Positions 18,509 through 25,676 of a stretch of 64,000 nucleotides of DNA are shown one piece after another. Position 1 is the stretch's first letter, and every line of letters starts with the position of its first letter. The stretch is from JAUILH01 sp964230215. GTDB lineage: Bacteria > Bacteroidota > Bacteroidia > Flavobacteriales_D > JAUILH01. The notes under the pieces are model-generated. The model did no database searches. It was not told where the DNA came from and saw nothing but the letters and a program-made list of their open reading frames with translations. The position numbers and the translations under genes were made by a program. The stretch lies in NCBI GenBank assembly GCA_964230215.1, contig CAXRGQ010000007.1, forward strand, positions 248,001 through 312,000, written 5' to 3'.

Positions 18509-18847
18509 ATGCTAAAAGACCGGTTCTCTACATACAATTCCGATAAATTGATTGAGATTATTGAGTTGCCAGATGCATACACAAATGAAGCACGAGAAAT
18601 CGCAGAGGAAATATTATTAGAGCGCAATTTGCATCCAAACTCATTAGATAAACTCGTAAAGGATTTCTGGTACAATTACATAAAAGAAAACTTCAGACAT
18701 CTTTTAAAGACGGGCGAACGCATTCAGAGCAAATATTTATCGCAAGAAGAACTAAAACCTCTATTCCAAAGAGCATATAATCGCTATAAACACAGACAAG
18801 AGCTGTTTGAAATTGACCTACAATTATATTGGGGAGCCGCCTTATAA
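18509..18847 (+). CDS. Hypothetical small protein, 112 aa
   Basis: No family recognised. Soluble and predicted helical, with acidic N-terminal half (IEIIELPDAYTNEAREIAEEILLERNL) and a Tyr/Arg/Lys-rich second half. It starts 36 nt after the radical SAM gene and ends 54 nt before the S41 peptidase, all on the plus strand. The N-terminal helix (SDKLIEII.LPDAYTNEAREIAEEIL) resembles short helical repeats seen in many Bacteroidota proteins that score how quickly residues recur, but no named domain can be assigned. Confidence 0.6.
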   Translation: MLKDRFSTYNSDKLIEIIELPDAYTNEAREIAEEILLERNLHPNSLDKLVKDFWYNYIKENFRHLLKTGERIQSKYLSQEELKPLFQRAYNRYKHRQELFEIDLQLYWGAAL

Positions 18848-18901
18848 AATGATGTGCGGTAACCGATTATTGCTAGATATGGCTAAATTTGACGGGAAGA
18901 T

Positions 18902-20494
18902 ATGAATGAGAAGAGACCATTAAACACGTTTTTACCACTTTTTCTAGGTCTGGCAATGGCCATAGGTTTCGGTCTAGGACACTATTTCAACAGTTCTAGT
19001 TTACCTGCTGAAGACAAAGAACAAGTACTAAAAATCAACAGCATTATCAATTATATAGAAGAACACTATGTAGATAATGTTGAGCGCGAAAAACTTGTTG
19101 AGCGGTCTATTTCTTCAATGTTAAATGACTTAGACCCCCACTCTGCTTATATTCCGGCAAGCTTAACAGAAGCACATAACGAATCATTGAATGGTCACTT
19201 TGCCGGCGTTGGCATTCAGTTTAGAATATATGATGATAGTTTGATGGTGGTTGATGTAGTTAGCGGGGGTCCATCTGAAGACGCGGGTATTTTACCTGGC
19301 GATAGAATTCTAGAGGTAGATGGGGAGTTGTTAGCAGAGGGTGGCATATCAAATCAAGAAGTTCTAGACAAGCTCAAAGGTCAGGTGGGAACGCCAGTAG
19401 AAGTAACTGTTTGGCGAGATAATGAGAAGAAAACATTCCATATAATCCGTGGAGTTATTCCGCTAAAAAGTATTGATGCCTATTTTATGCTTGACAATAA
19501 CATTGGTTATATCCAATTGGGTAAGTTTTCCAGAACAACATCAGGGGAATTTCTGTCAGCTGTACAAAGGCTAAAGCTTGATGGGATGGAAAAGTTGATA
19601 ATTGACTTACGTAATAATCGTGGGGGCTATTTAGATCAAGCTATTAATCTGGCGGATGAAATATTAAAGTCAGGCGAATTGATAGTTTACACAGATGGTG
19701 CGCATGCTGGAAGAAAAGAATATAAAGCAACCGCCACAGGCAGACTAGAAGAAGCTGATATTTGTGTTCTTATTAATGAAGAGTCAGCTAGTGCGAGCGA
19801 AATTTTAGCCGGTGCATTACAAGATAATGATAGAGCATTTATTGTTGGAAGGCGTTCGTTTGGTAAGGGTCTTGTGCAAGAACCACACAAATTTAATGAT
19901 GGCTCTGAGTTAAGATTAACTATTGCACGTTACTATACGCCGAGTGGAAGATGCATTCAGAAACCATATAAAGGGGTTGACTACGACGAAGATTTCTACA
20001 ATAGAATTGAGAATGGCGAACTTTACCATTTGGACAGCACTATTTTAGTCGATTCATTAAAATATGAAACCAAGTATAAAAAGCGTGCTGTTTATGGTGG
20101 AGGTGGCATTATCCCAGACTATTTTGTGCCGTTTGACAGTTCTTACATGAATACCAATGCGTACGGAACATTGCGTTACACGAGCGATAAATTTGTGTTT
20201 TACTATCTAGATGTTCATCGAAATAAGCTGTTGTTAAACTATCCCGATTATAGAAGTTTCGTAAACGAGTTTGAAGTTACTGATGACATGTTAGATGATT
20301 TGGTTGAATTTACGGAAACTAGAGAGGAGTACACTATTAATCTAGATCAGTTTGAATATTCAAAACCGCGTATAAAATTGATGTTAAAAGAAAGCATTGC
20401 CTATGCCCTTTATGATATGCAAGGCAGATTGTATTGGATGTCAACGTATGACACGACTATTTTAAAAGCAAAAGAAATTCTAGAACAGCAATAG
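18902..20494 (+). CDS. S41 family C-terminal processing peptidase
   Basis: Periplasmic serine peptidase of the CtpA/Tsp type. An N-terminal membrane anchor or signal (LPLFLGLAMAIGFGLGHYF, about 11-29) is followed by the helical N-domain, a PDZ domain (about 93-175, GVGIQFRIYDDSLMVVDVV...GILPGDRILEVDGE) and the catalytic core. Within the core, ESASASEILAGALQD holds the nucleophile Ser (first S of SASE) and GRRSFGKGLVQ holds the catalytic Lys. RNNRGGYL is the conserved strand before it. The 530-residue length is typical of Bacteroidota enzymes with an extra C-terminal region. A TAAATTTG promoter-like element sits 11 nt upstream of the ATG. Confidence 0.94.
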   Translation: MNEKRPLNTFLPLFLGLAMAIGFGLGHYFNSSSLPAEDKEQVLKINSIINYIEEHYVDNVEREKLVERSISSMLNDLDPHSAYIPASLTEAHNESLNGHFAGVGIQFRIYDDSLMVVDVVSGGPSEDAGILPGDRILEVDGELLAEGGISNQEVLDKLKGQVGTPVEVTVWRDNEKKTFHIIRGVIPLKSIDAYFMLDNNIGYIQLGKFSRTTSGEFLSAVQRLKLDGMEKLIIDLRNNRGGYLDQAINLADEILKSGELIVYTDGAHAGRKEYKATATGRLEEADICVLINEESASASEILAGALQDNDRAFIVGRRSFGKGLVQEPHKFNDGSELRLTIARYYTPSGRCIQKPYKGVDYDEDFYNRIENGELYHLDSTILVDSLKYETKYKKRAVYGGGGIIPDYFVPFDSSYMNTNAYGTLRYTSDKFVFYYLDVHRNKLLLNYPDYRSFVNEFEVTDDMLDDLVEFTETREEYTINLDQFEYSKPRIKLMLKESIAYALYDMQGRLYWMSTYDTTILKAKEILEQQ

Positions 20495-20508
20495 CCGAAC
20501 TAAAAGAC

Positions 20509-20542
20509 AAAAAAAGGGGACATGATCATGTCCCCTTTTTTT
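20509..20542. terminator. Perfectly symmetric bidirectional terminator
   Basis: A 34-nt perfect inverted repeat: seven A, the palindrome GGGGACATGA/TCATGTCCCC (20516-20535), then seven T. It works as an intrinsic terminator in both directions and lies between the stops of the convergent S41 peptidase and Lys/Glu-rich lipoprotein genes. Confidence 0.93.
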
Positions 20543-20559
20543 AATGCTCTTAGCAGAAA

Positions 20560-20874
20560 TTAGATGTTCTCTTGAACTTTCTCTGATACTACTTCTTCAG
20601 CTTCTTTAGCTTTCTTAGTAGCCTCATCTTTTAACTCTTCAGCTTTGTCCGTTGCTTCATCTTTCAATTCTTCAGCCTTGTCCAATGCTTCTTCAGTTGC
20701 TTTATCGATAGCTTCCTCTTTGTTTTCATCGATAACTTCTTCAACCTTCTCTTCTACTTTTTCTTCAGCGTTTTTTAATTCGTCTTTCGCTTTGTCTGTA
20801 GTCTCTTCAGCGTCACCGCAAGCAGTAACTCCTACTGTAAGTGCTACAGCCACTAATAAAAATACTTTTTTCAT
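20560..20874 (-). CDS. Low-complexity Lys/Glu/Ala lipoprotein, 104 aa
   Basis: A signal peptide with a lipobox (VGVTAC, Cys19) is followed by an almost pure charged helix of Glu, Lys, Asp and Ala. It contains near-perfect 11-residue repeats (DKAEELKDEAT twice, then KKAKEAEEVV) similar to LEA-like/apolipoprotein-like amphipathic 11-mers. The protein is likely an extended helical or coiled-coil lipoprotein in the periplasm. Function unknown; stress protection or envelope spacing is only an analogy with 11-mer repeat proteins. Its terminator is the symmetric hairpin shared with the S41 peptidase. Confidence 0.82.
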   Translation of the reverse strand: MKKVFLLVAVALTVGVTACGDAEETTDKAKDELKNAEEKVEEKVEEVIDENKEEAIDKATEEALDKAEELKDEATDKAEELKDEATKKAKEAEEVVSEKVQENI

Positions 20875-21021
20875 GAGATTAACTTTTTTATTACTTACAT
20901 ATTTTGCGCAAAATTAGAGAAATTAAATTCTAATCTCCAAGCAATACTTGGTAAAACTGATGTATCAGCGGGTAAACATTAGTTTAAGCCAAAATTAATA
21001 GCTCTGTACCCATCATATTGT

Positions 21022-21029
21022 TATCTTTG
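21022..21029 (+). promoter_or_regulatory. -7 promoter element of superoxide dismutase
   Basis: TATCTTTG matches TANNTTTG exactly and lies 37 nt upstream of the sod ATG. No good -33 TTTG is seen at the expected distance, so expression may need an activator. Confidence 0.5.
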
Positions 21030-21066
21030 AGATAGTTACTAATCAAAATAAAAAAACTATAATAAA

Positions 21067-21675
21067 ATGGCATTTGAATTACCTGAATTAGGATATGCAC
21101 ACAATGCATTGGAACCACATATTGACACACGAACTATGGAGATTCACCATGGTAAACATCATGCTGGTTATACTAGCAAACTAAACGCGGCTATAGAAGG
21201 AACTGCAATGGCAAGCCAGTCAATTGACGATATACTTAAGAATCTAGATATGTCTAACGGTGCAGTTAGAAACAACGGTGGTGGATATTATAATCACTGC
21301 TTATTTTGGAATGTTATGTCTCCAAATGGTGGCGGAACTCCAAGTGGAGAATTAGCAGACTCAATTAATGCAGCTTACGGAAGCTTTGAAGGCTTTAAAG
21401 ATGCTTTCTCTAATGCAGCAGCTACACAGTTTGGATCTGGTTGGGCATGGTTGTGTGTTCACTCTGGGGGGAAAGTTGAAGTTTGTTCAACACCAAATCA
21501 AGACAACCCACTTATGCCAGGAATTGGATGCGGAGGTCACCCAATTTTAGGCTTAGATGTTTGGGAGCACGCTTACTATCTGAACTATCAGAATAGACGT
21601 CCTGATTATATTGAAGCATTTTTTAATGTAATAAACTGGGATTACGTTTCAGCTGAGTACGCTAAGAATAAGTAA
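21067..21675 (+). CDS. sodA: Superoxide dismutase, Mn/Fe family (Mn-like signature)
   Basis: Cytosolic enzyme converting superoxide to peroxide and oxygen. The metal ligands are visible: His27 (IHHGKHHAGY), His77 (YNHCLFW), and the Asp and His of DVWEHAYYLNYQNRRPDY. The residues that usually separate Mn from Fe forms point to Mn: Gly73 four residues before the second His, and Gln in STPNQDNPLMPG where Mn enzymes carry their active-site Gln. Cambialistic use cannot be excluded. 202 residues, full length. No export signal. A strong hairpin with a T-run begins 22 nt after the stop. Confidence 0.96.
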   Translation: MAFELPELGYAHNALEPHIDTRTMEIHHGKHHAGYTSKLNAAIEGTAMASQSIDDILKNLDMSNGAVRNNGGGYYNHCLFWNVMSPNGGGTPSGELADSINAAYGSFEGFKDAFSNAAATQFGSGWAWLCVHSGGKVEVCSTPNQDNPLMPGIGCGGHPILGLDVWEHAYYLNYQNRRPDYIEAFFNVINWDYVSAEYAKNK

Positions 21676-21686
21676 TTCTTATCACA

Positions 21687-22100
21687 ATGAAATTAGTCCG
21701 CATGCATACAATTTTATTAATTGTATTTGCATGCGGATTTTTTATGCCATCAATTTCAGTTGCGCACTCTCAAACAATGCAAAGTGAGCACATTTCAGTC
21801 ATTTCAATCGATGGGCCCATAAAAGGTATAAAACCCATCAAACAAAAACTTAGGCAGTTCAAAGCTAAACTCCAACGCCGCATACAAAACGACAAAGCCA
21901 ACCTAGCTGTTCTCACAATAACACTGGGAATATTCGGCGGTCATAGGCTTTATTTAGGAACAGAAGCACATGTTCCCGTTCTATACACAGTAACCTTAGG
22001 GGGCGGACTAGGCATTGTGCCGATAGTTGACCTCATTTGTATTCTAGGCACAAAAGATCTCGATAAATACGTAGATGATCCTCGGTTTATAATGTGGTAA
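21687..22100 (+). CDS. TM2-domain-like small membrane protein, 137 aa
   Basis: The first 28 residues look like a signal peptide (hydrophobic LLIVFACGFFMPSISVA). A basic middle part (KQKLRQFKAKLQRRIQNDKA) is followed by a TM2-type C-terminus: a helix-turn with GIFGGHRLYLGT, then GLGIVPIVDLICILGTKDLDKY. The first 57 nt overlap the terminator-like hairpin of sodA (21697-21743). If that hairpin ends most sod transcripts, translation could instead begin at ATG 21744, but this would remove the signal peptide, so I keep 21687. Function of TM2 proteins in bacteria is unknown. Confidence 0.75.
   Translation: MKLVRMHTILLIVFACGFFMPSISVAHSQTMQSEHISVISIDGPIKGIKPIKQKLRQFKAKLQRRIQNDKANLAVLTITLGIFGGHRLYLGTEAHVPVLYTVTLGGGLGIVPIVDLICILGTKDLDKYVDDPRFIMW
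21697..21743 (+). terminator. Terminator-like hairpin after sodA, inside the start of the TM2 gene
   Basis: TCCGCATGCA (21697-21706) pairs with TGCATGCGGA (21728-21737), and TACAATT (21707-21713) pairs with AATTGTA (21719-21725), giving a 17-bp stem with a 2-nt bulge and a 5-nt loop. TTTTTT follows at 21738-21743. It may act as attenuator between sodA and the TM2 gene. Confidence 0.75.
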
Positions 22101-22257
22101 AACCGATACTGTAAAATCCATCTTTCTTTAGTCAATTTTCACCTAAATAATATTAACATTTTAATGGTGAAAAAAAGTCATACCAGAAACACGGTATTTT
22201 GGTTTTTTTCTTCGGCCCTGAAAATCTCACCCACACTGACAAAGAGAAGTTACTGTG

Positions 22258-22279
22258 AAAAACATGTTAGCATGTTTTT
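22258..22279 (+). terminator. Hairpin upstream of nrdB
   Basis: AAAAACATG (22258-22266) and CATGTTTTT (22271-22279) form a 9-bp stem with a 4-nt loop and a run of T. It lies in the 258-nt gap between the TM2 gene and nrdB, where it could end TM2 transcripts or sit in the nrdBA leader. No clear NrdR box pair was found in this gap. Confidence 0.5.
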
Positions 22280-22358
22280 AAGAGAGCGTTAAATCCATGC
22301 TTCATTTTCAACCATTTTCGTTAAGAGAATTCGTCTAATTCAATTTAAGATTTTTGGT

Positions 22359-23633
22359 ATGGAAATTACGCAGATAATTAAGAGAGATTTTACAACGATA
22401 TCTTTTGACTTAAGCAAGATATCGAAGGCTATTTTTAAAGCAATGGACGCTGTAGGAAAAGGCAGCATGGATGAGGCCAATGTAGTAGCCGAAAAAGTTA
22501 ATTACGTACTCCTAAAACGCAAGGAAGCAGACGCTGCTTTTATTCCAACCGTTGAACAAATTCAAGATATTGTAGAACAATGTCTAATGGAAGGAAATTA
22601 TCCTGAAGTGGCTAAGGCATTTATTCTTTATAGAAACAAAAGAGCTGAGGAGCGTAAGACAGACATATTCGAAAGACGCATTACTTTAAAGCCATATGAG
22701 TACCCTCAATTGTACGAATATGTGCCAGCAATTAGACACTCGTATTGGATTCATACAGAGTTTAATTTCACGAGTGATATCCAAGATTTCAAATCTCGCT
22801 TAACGGAGACTGAGAGAAGTGCTATCAAAAACACCATGTTGGCTATTTCTCAAATTGAAGTTGCCGTGAAAACGTTCTGGGGTGATTTGTACCACCGTAT
22901 GCCTAAACCAGAGATTGGATCTGTTGGTGCAACATTTGCGGAAAGTGAAGTGCGACACGCAGATGCGTATTCCCACCTTCTTGAAATACTAGGTTTAAAT
23001 GAGGAGTTTAAATCTCTTAAGAGAAAGCCAGAAATCATGAAGCGAGTGAATTATCTTGAGAACTCGCTAAGAAACTCTAAGAGCAGTGATAATCAGGAAT
23101 ACGCCGAATGTGTACTTCTATTCTCTCTGTTTATAGAACACGTTTCTTTATTCTCTCAGTTCCTTATCATAATGGGCTTTAACAAGCATAAGAATATGCT
23201 TAAGGGTATCTCTAATGTGGTAGAAGCTACTTCTAAAGAAGAACAGATACACGGTGATTTCGGAATCGATTTGATTAAGATTCTTAAAGAAGAAAAACCG
23301 CATTGGTTTACAGCTGAGTATTATGATCACATCAAAGATTTATGTCAAAAAGCATATGAAGCTGAGTGCGGACTATTAGACTGGATTTTCGAAAATGGAG
23401 AGCTGGATTTCCTTCCTAAATCAGTGATTATTGAATTTATCAAGAACCGATTCAACAACTCATTAGAGAGTATCGGAATCGAAAAAATATTTGAGGTGGA
23501 TAACAACGCCTTACTACAAACAGAGTGGTTTGATGATGAAATTACAGGTACCAAACACGGTGATTTCTTCGTGAAACGATCAATCAACTACAGTAAAAGA
23601 ACCCAAAGTATAACTAGCGAAGACTTATTCTAA
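22359..23633 (+). CDS. nrdB: Ribonucleotide reductase class I beta subunit with N-terminal ATP-cone
   Basis: Radical-generating subunit of class I ribonucleotide reductase. Residues 1 to about 95 form an ATP-cone (VIKRD-like start EITQIIKRDFTTISFDLSKI, then ...GNYPEVAKAFILYRNKR), the nucleotide-sensing module usually found on NrdA. The ferritin-like core follows: Glu197-x-x-His200-x3-Tyr204 (metal ligands and the radical Tyr position) and Glu294-Glu295-x-x-His298. It has 424 residues, longer than standard NrdB because of the added cone. ATP-cone NrdB proteins are known from Bacteroidota such as Leeuwenhoekiella blandensis, where dATP binding to NrdB makes inactive tetramers and the metal site is dimanganese; regulation and metal here are inferred by analogy. 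nrdA follows 1 nt after the stop. Confidence 0.95.
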   Translation: MEITQIIKRDFTTISFDLSKISKAIFKAMDAVGKGSMDEANVVAEKVNYVLLKRKEADAAFIPTVEQIQDIVEQCLMEGNYPEVAKAFILYRNKRAEERKTDIFERRITLKPYEYPQLYEYVPAIRHSYWIHTEFNFTSDIQDFKSRLTETERSAIKNTMLAISQIEVAVKTFWGDLYHRMPKPEIGSVGATFAESEVRHADAYSHLLEILGLNEEFKSLKRKPEIMKRVNYLENSLRNSKSSDNQEYAECVLLFSLFIEHVSLFSQFLIIMGFNKHKNMLKGISNVVEATSKEEQIHGDFGIDLIKILKEEKPHWFTAEYYDHIKDLCQKAYEAECGLLDWIFENGELDFLPKSVIIEFIKNRFNNSLESIGIEKIFEVDNNALLQTEWFDDEITGTKHGDFFVKRSINYSKRTQSITSEDLF

Positions 23634-23634
23634 C

Positions 23635-25422
23635 ATGGACATGCAAGAGAAAAACGTACTAAACACTACAGAAACACAAGATTTACACAAGAAACTAATT
23701 GATGCCAGAAAGCAGGCACGTGAGGAGCTAAACCAAGCTCAACAAGGCGGATTTGCATGGCTAAATGAAGAAAGCAGGCAGTTTCTTCAGGCAGGCTATT
23801 TGTCTGAGGGGGTAACGGCAGAGGAACGTATTCGTGAGATTGCTGATAGAGCTGAAGATATTCTGGGAATGCCTGGATATGCTGATAAATTCTATCATTA
23901 CATGTCAGAAGGATTCTATTCGCTAGCCTCTCCAGTATGGTCAAACTTTGGAAAAGAACGTGGTCTTCCAATTAGCTGTTTTGGATCTCATATTGATGAT
24001 GATATAGGTAACATTCTGTACACGCAGTCTGAGGTAGGAATGATGTCAAAATTAGGCGGTGGTACTTCTGGTTACTTTGGTAAGATTAGACACCGTGGTG
24101 CACCAATTAAGAATAACGGTGAGGCCTCTGGTGCAGTGCATATTATGCGCCTGTTCGAATCTATGGTGGATGTAGTAAGCCAGGGTTCTGTAAGACGTGG
24201 ACGTTTTTCTCCATACCTGCCAATTGATCATCCAGACATCTTAGAATACCTTGAAATTGGTACTGAAGGAAACCCAATTCAGGAGCTTACGCATGGCGTT
24301 ACAGTTAGCAACGAGTGGATGCAGGAAATGATTGAAGGCGACACAGACAAGCGTTCAGTTTGGGCACGTGTACTTCAAAGAAGAGGTGAAATGGGCTATC
24401 CATACATCTTCTTTAGCGATAATGCGAACAATAACGCTGCTGATGTATACCAAGATAATCAACACAGAATCTACGCGAGTAACTTGTGTACTGAGATAAT
24501 GCTTCCATCTAACCACAATTGGTCATTTGTATGTGTACTTTCAAGTATTAACGTGCTGAATTATGATAGATGGAAAGACACGGATGCTGTGGAAACCATG
24601 GTGTTCTTTTTAGATGCAGTAATTACCGAATTCTTGAACAAGCTTGAAGTTTATCGTGACTCAGAAAACATGGACGATAGACACACCTTCCAGTTCATGG
24701 AGAGAGCTTACAACTTTGCAAAGGAAAATCGTGCTCTTGGTTTAGGTGTGCTTGGATGGCACTCATTATTACAGTCTAAGCGACTTGCATTCGATAGCCA
24801 AGAAGCATATAATTTGAATAGTGAGATTTTTGGTGAAATTCAGAAACGTTCGTATTCTGCTTCAGAAGAGCTAGCAGATAGATTTGGTGCTCCAGAGTTA
24901 TTGGAAAAATATGGACGCCGTAACGCGACATTAAATGCTGTAGCACCTACAACATCTTCAGCATTTATCCTTGGTCAGGTATCTCAAGGAATTGAGCCTA
25001 TTTGGTCGAATATATATGTGAAGGATATTGCAAAGATTAAAACAACTATCAAGAATCCTTACTTGGTTGAGCTATTACAGGAAAAAGGTATGGATTTACC
25101 TGAGGTATGGCGTGACATCTTAAAACACGATGGTTCTGTCCAGCATCTAAGTTTCTTGACTGATGAAGAGAAAGAAGTTTTTAAAACTTACTCGGAAATT
25201 GATCAGATGCACATAATATATCAAGCAGCCAATAGACAAACATATATTGATCAGGGTCAATCTGTGAACATTATTGTTCATCCTGATATGCCAATCAAAG
25301 ACATCAATAAAATTCATGTTAAGGCGTGGGAATTAGGTTTAAAATCTCTTTACTACCAGCACAGCATGAATGCTGCTCAGAAATTTAAGCAGAAGAAGGA
25401 ATGTAGTAGCTGTGAAGGCTAG
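23635..25422 (+). CDS. nrdA: Ribonucleotide reductase class I alpha subunit, lacking ATP-cone
   Basis: Catalytic subunit reducing ribonucleotides to deoxyribonucleotides. The active-site set is complete: Cys115 (LPISCFG), Cys285 with Glu287 (NLCTEI), Cys300 (SFVCVLSS), the paired tyrosines in SLYYQHS for radical transfer, PTTSSAF, and the C-terminal redox pair CSSC (590/593). At 595 residues it is short because the usual N-terminal ATP-cone is missing, matching its transfer to NrdB in the same operon. It starts 1 nt after nrdB. A hairpin with an AT-rich tail follows 30 nt after the stop. Confidence 0.96.
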   Translation: MDMQEKNVLNTTETQDLHKKLIDARKQAREELNQAQQGGFAWLNEESRQFLQAGYLSEGVTAEERIREIADRAEDILGMPGYADKFYHYMSEGFYSLASPVWSNFGKERGLPISCFGSHIDDDIGNILYTQSEVGMMSKLGGGTSGYFGKIRHRGAPIKNNGEASGAVHIMRLFESMVDVVSQGSVRRGRFSPYLPIDHPDILEYLEIGTEGNPIQELTHGVTVSNEWMQEMIEGDTDKRSVWARVLQRRGEMGYPYIFFSDNANNNAADVYQDNQHRIYASNLCTEIMLPSNHNWSFVCVLSSINVLNYDRWKDTDAVETMVFFLDAVITEFLNKLEVYRDSENMDDRHTFQFMERAYNFAKENRALGLGVLGWHSLLQSKRLAFDSQEAYNLNSEIFGEIQKRSYSASEELADRFGAPELLEKYGRRNATLNAVAPTTSSAFILGQVSQGIEPIWSNIYVKDIAKIKTTIKNPYLVELLQEKGMDLPEVWRDILKHDGSVQHLSFLTDEEKEVFKTYSEIDQMHIIYQAANRQTYIDQGQSVNIIVHPDMPIKDINKIHVKAWELGLKSLYYQHSMNAAQKFKQKKECSSCEG

Positions 25423-25452
25423 GTACTGGTTACTTTAAAGACACATGAGATT

Positions 25453-25497
25453 AATCCGCATGATTGTACTTAGTGCAGCATGCGGATTATTTATTTT
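25453..25497 (+). terminator. Hairpin terminator of nrdBA
   Basis: AATCCGCATG (25453-25462) pairs perfectly with CATGCGGATT (25479-25488) over a 16-nt loop, followed by ATTTATTTT. The core stem is nearly the same as that of the sodA terminator. Confidence 0.7.
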
Positions 25498-25521
25498 CAA
25501 ATGAATTATATTATTTGCCAT

Positions 25522-25624
25522 CAACGTCCACGAGCGGCGGCTAATGTTATGTTCAATAATCAACCAACGTTTCCTTCGCTCGCGGTAACGGTTGGGATGT
25601 AGTTTTGTGCACCCAATATCATCG
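25522..25624 (+). repeat. Interspersed structured repeat, family A copy 1
   Basis: About 100 nt beginning CAACGTCCACGAGCGGCGGC and containing TTCGCTCGCGGTAACGGTTG and a 3' end GCACCCAATA. A second copy lies at 47902-48002. The CGAGCG and CGCTCG segments and the outer CAAC/GTTG can pair, giving an imperfect hairpin. No open reading frame of its own. Confidence 0.8.
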
Positions 25625-25633
25625 CAGGCACAC

Positions 25634-25667
25634 AATCATAAATTATAAATAATCAATTATAAATCGG
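25634..25667. repeat. AT-rich ATNATAAAT tract, copy 1
   Basis: Short iterations of ATCATAAAT / ATTATAAAT / ATCAATTATAAATC directly follow repeat A copy 1. Similar tracts occur at 45684-45716 and 48006-48044, each beside a family A or B repeat. Confidence 0.65.
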
Positions 25668-25676
25668 ACAATTTCC

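Noticed and set aside
22101..22358. NrdR boxes upstream of nrdB
   Set aside because: No pair of the usual 16-nt palindromes at helical spacing was found.
25445..25504. 19-residue open frame beginning at 25445
   Set aside because: It coincides with the nrdA terminator hairpin and has no other support; noted as a finding, not called as a gene.
25435..25635. 66-residue minus-strand open frame over repeat A copy 1
   Set aside because: Lies wholly in the terminator and repeat; its reading arises from palindromic sequence.
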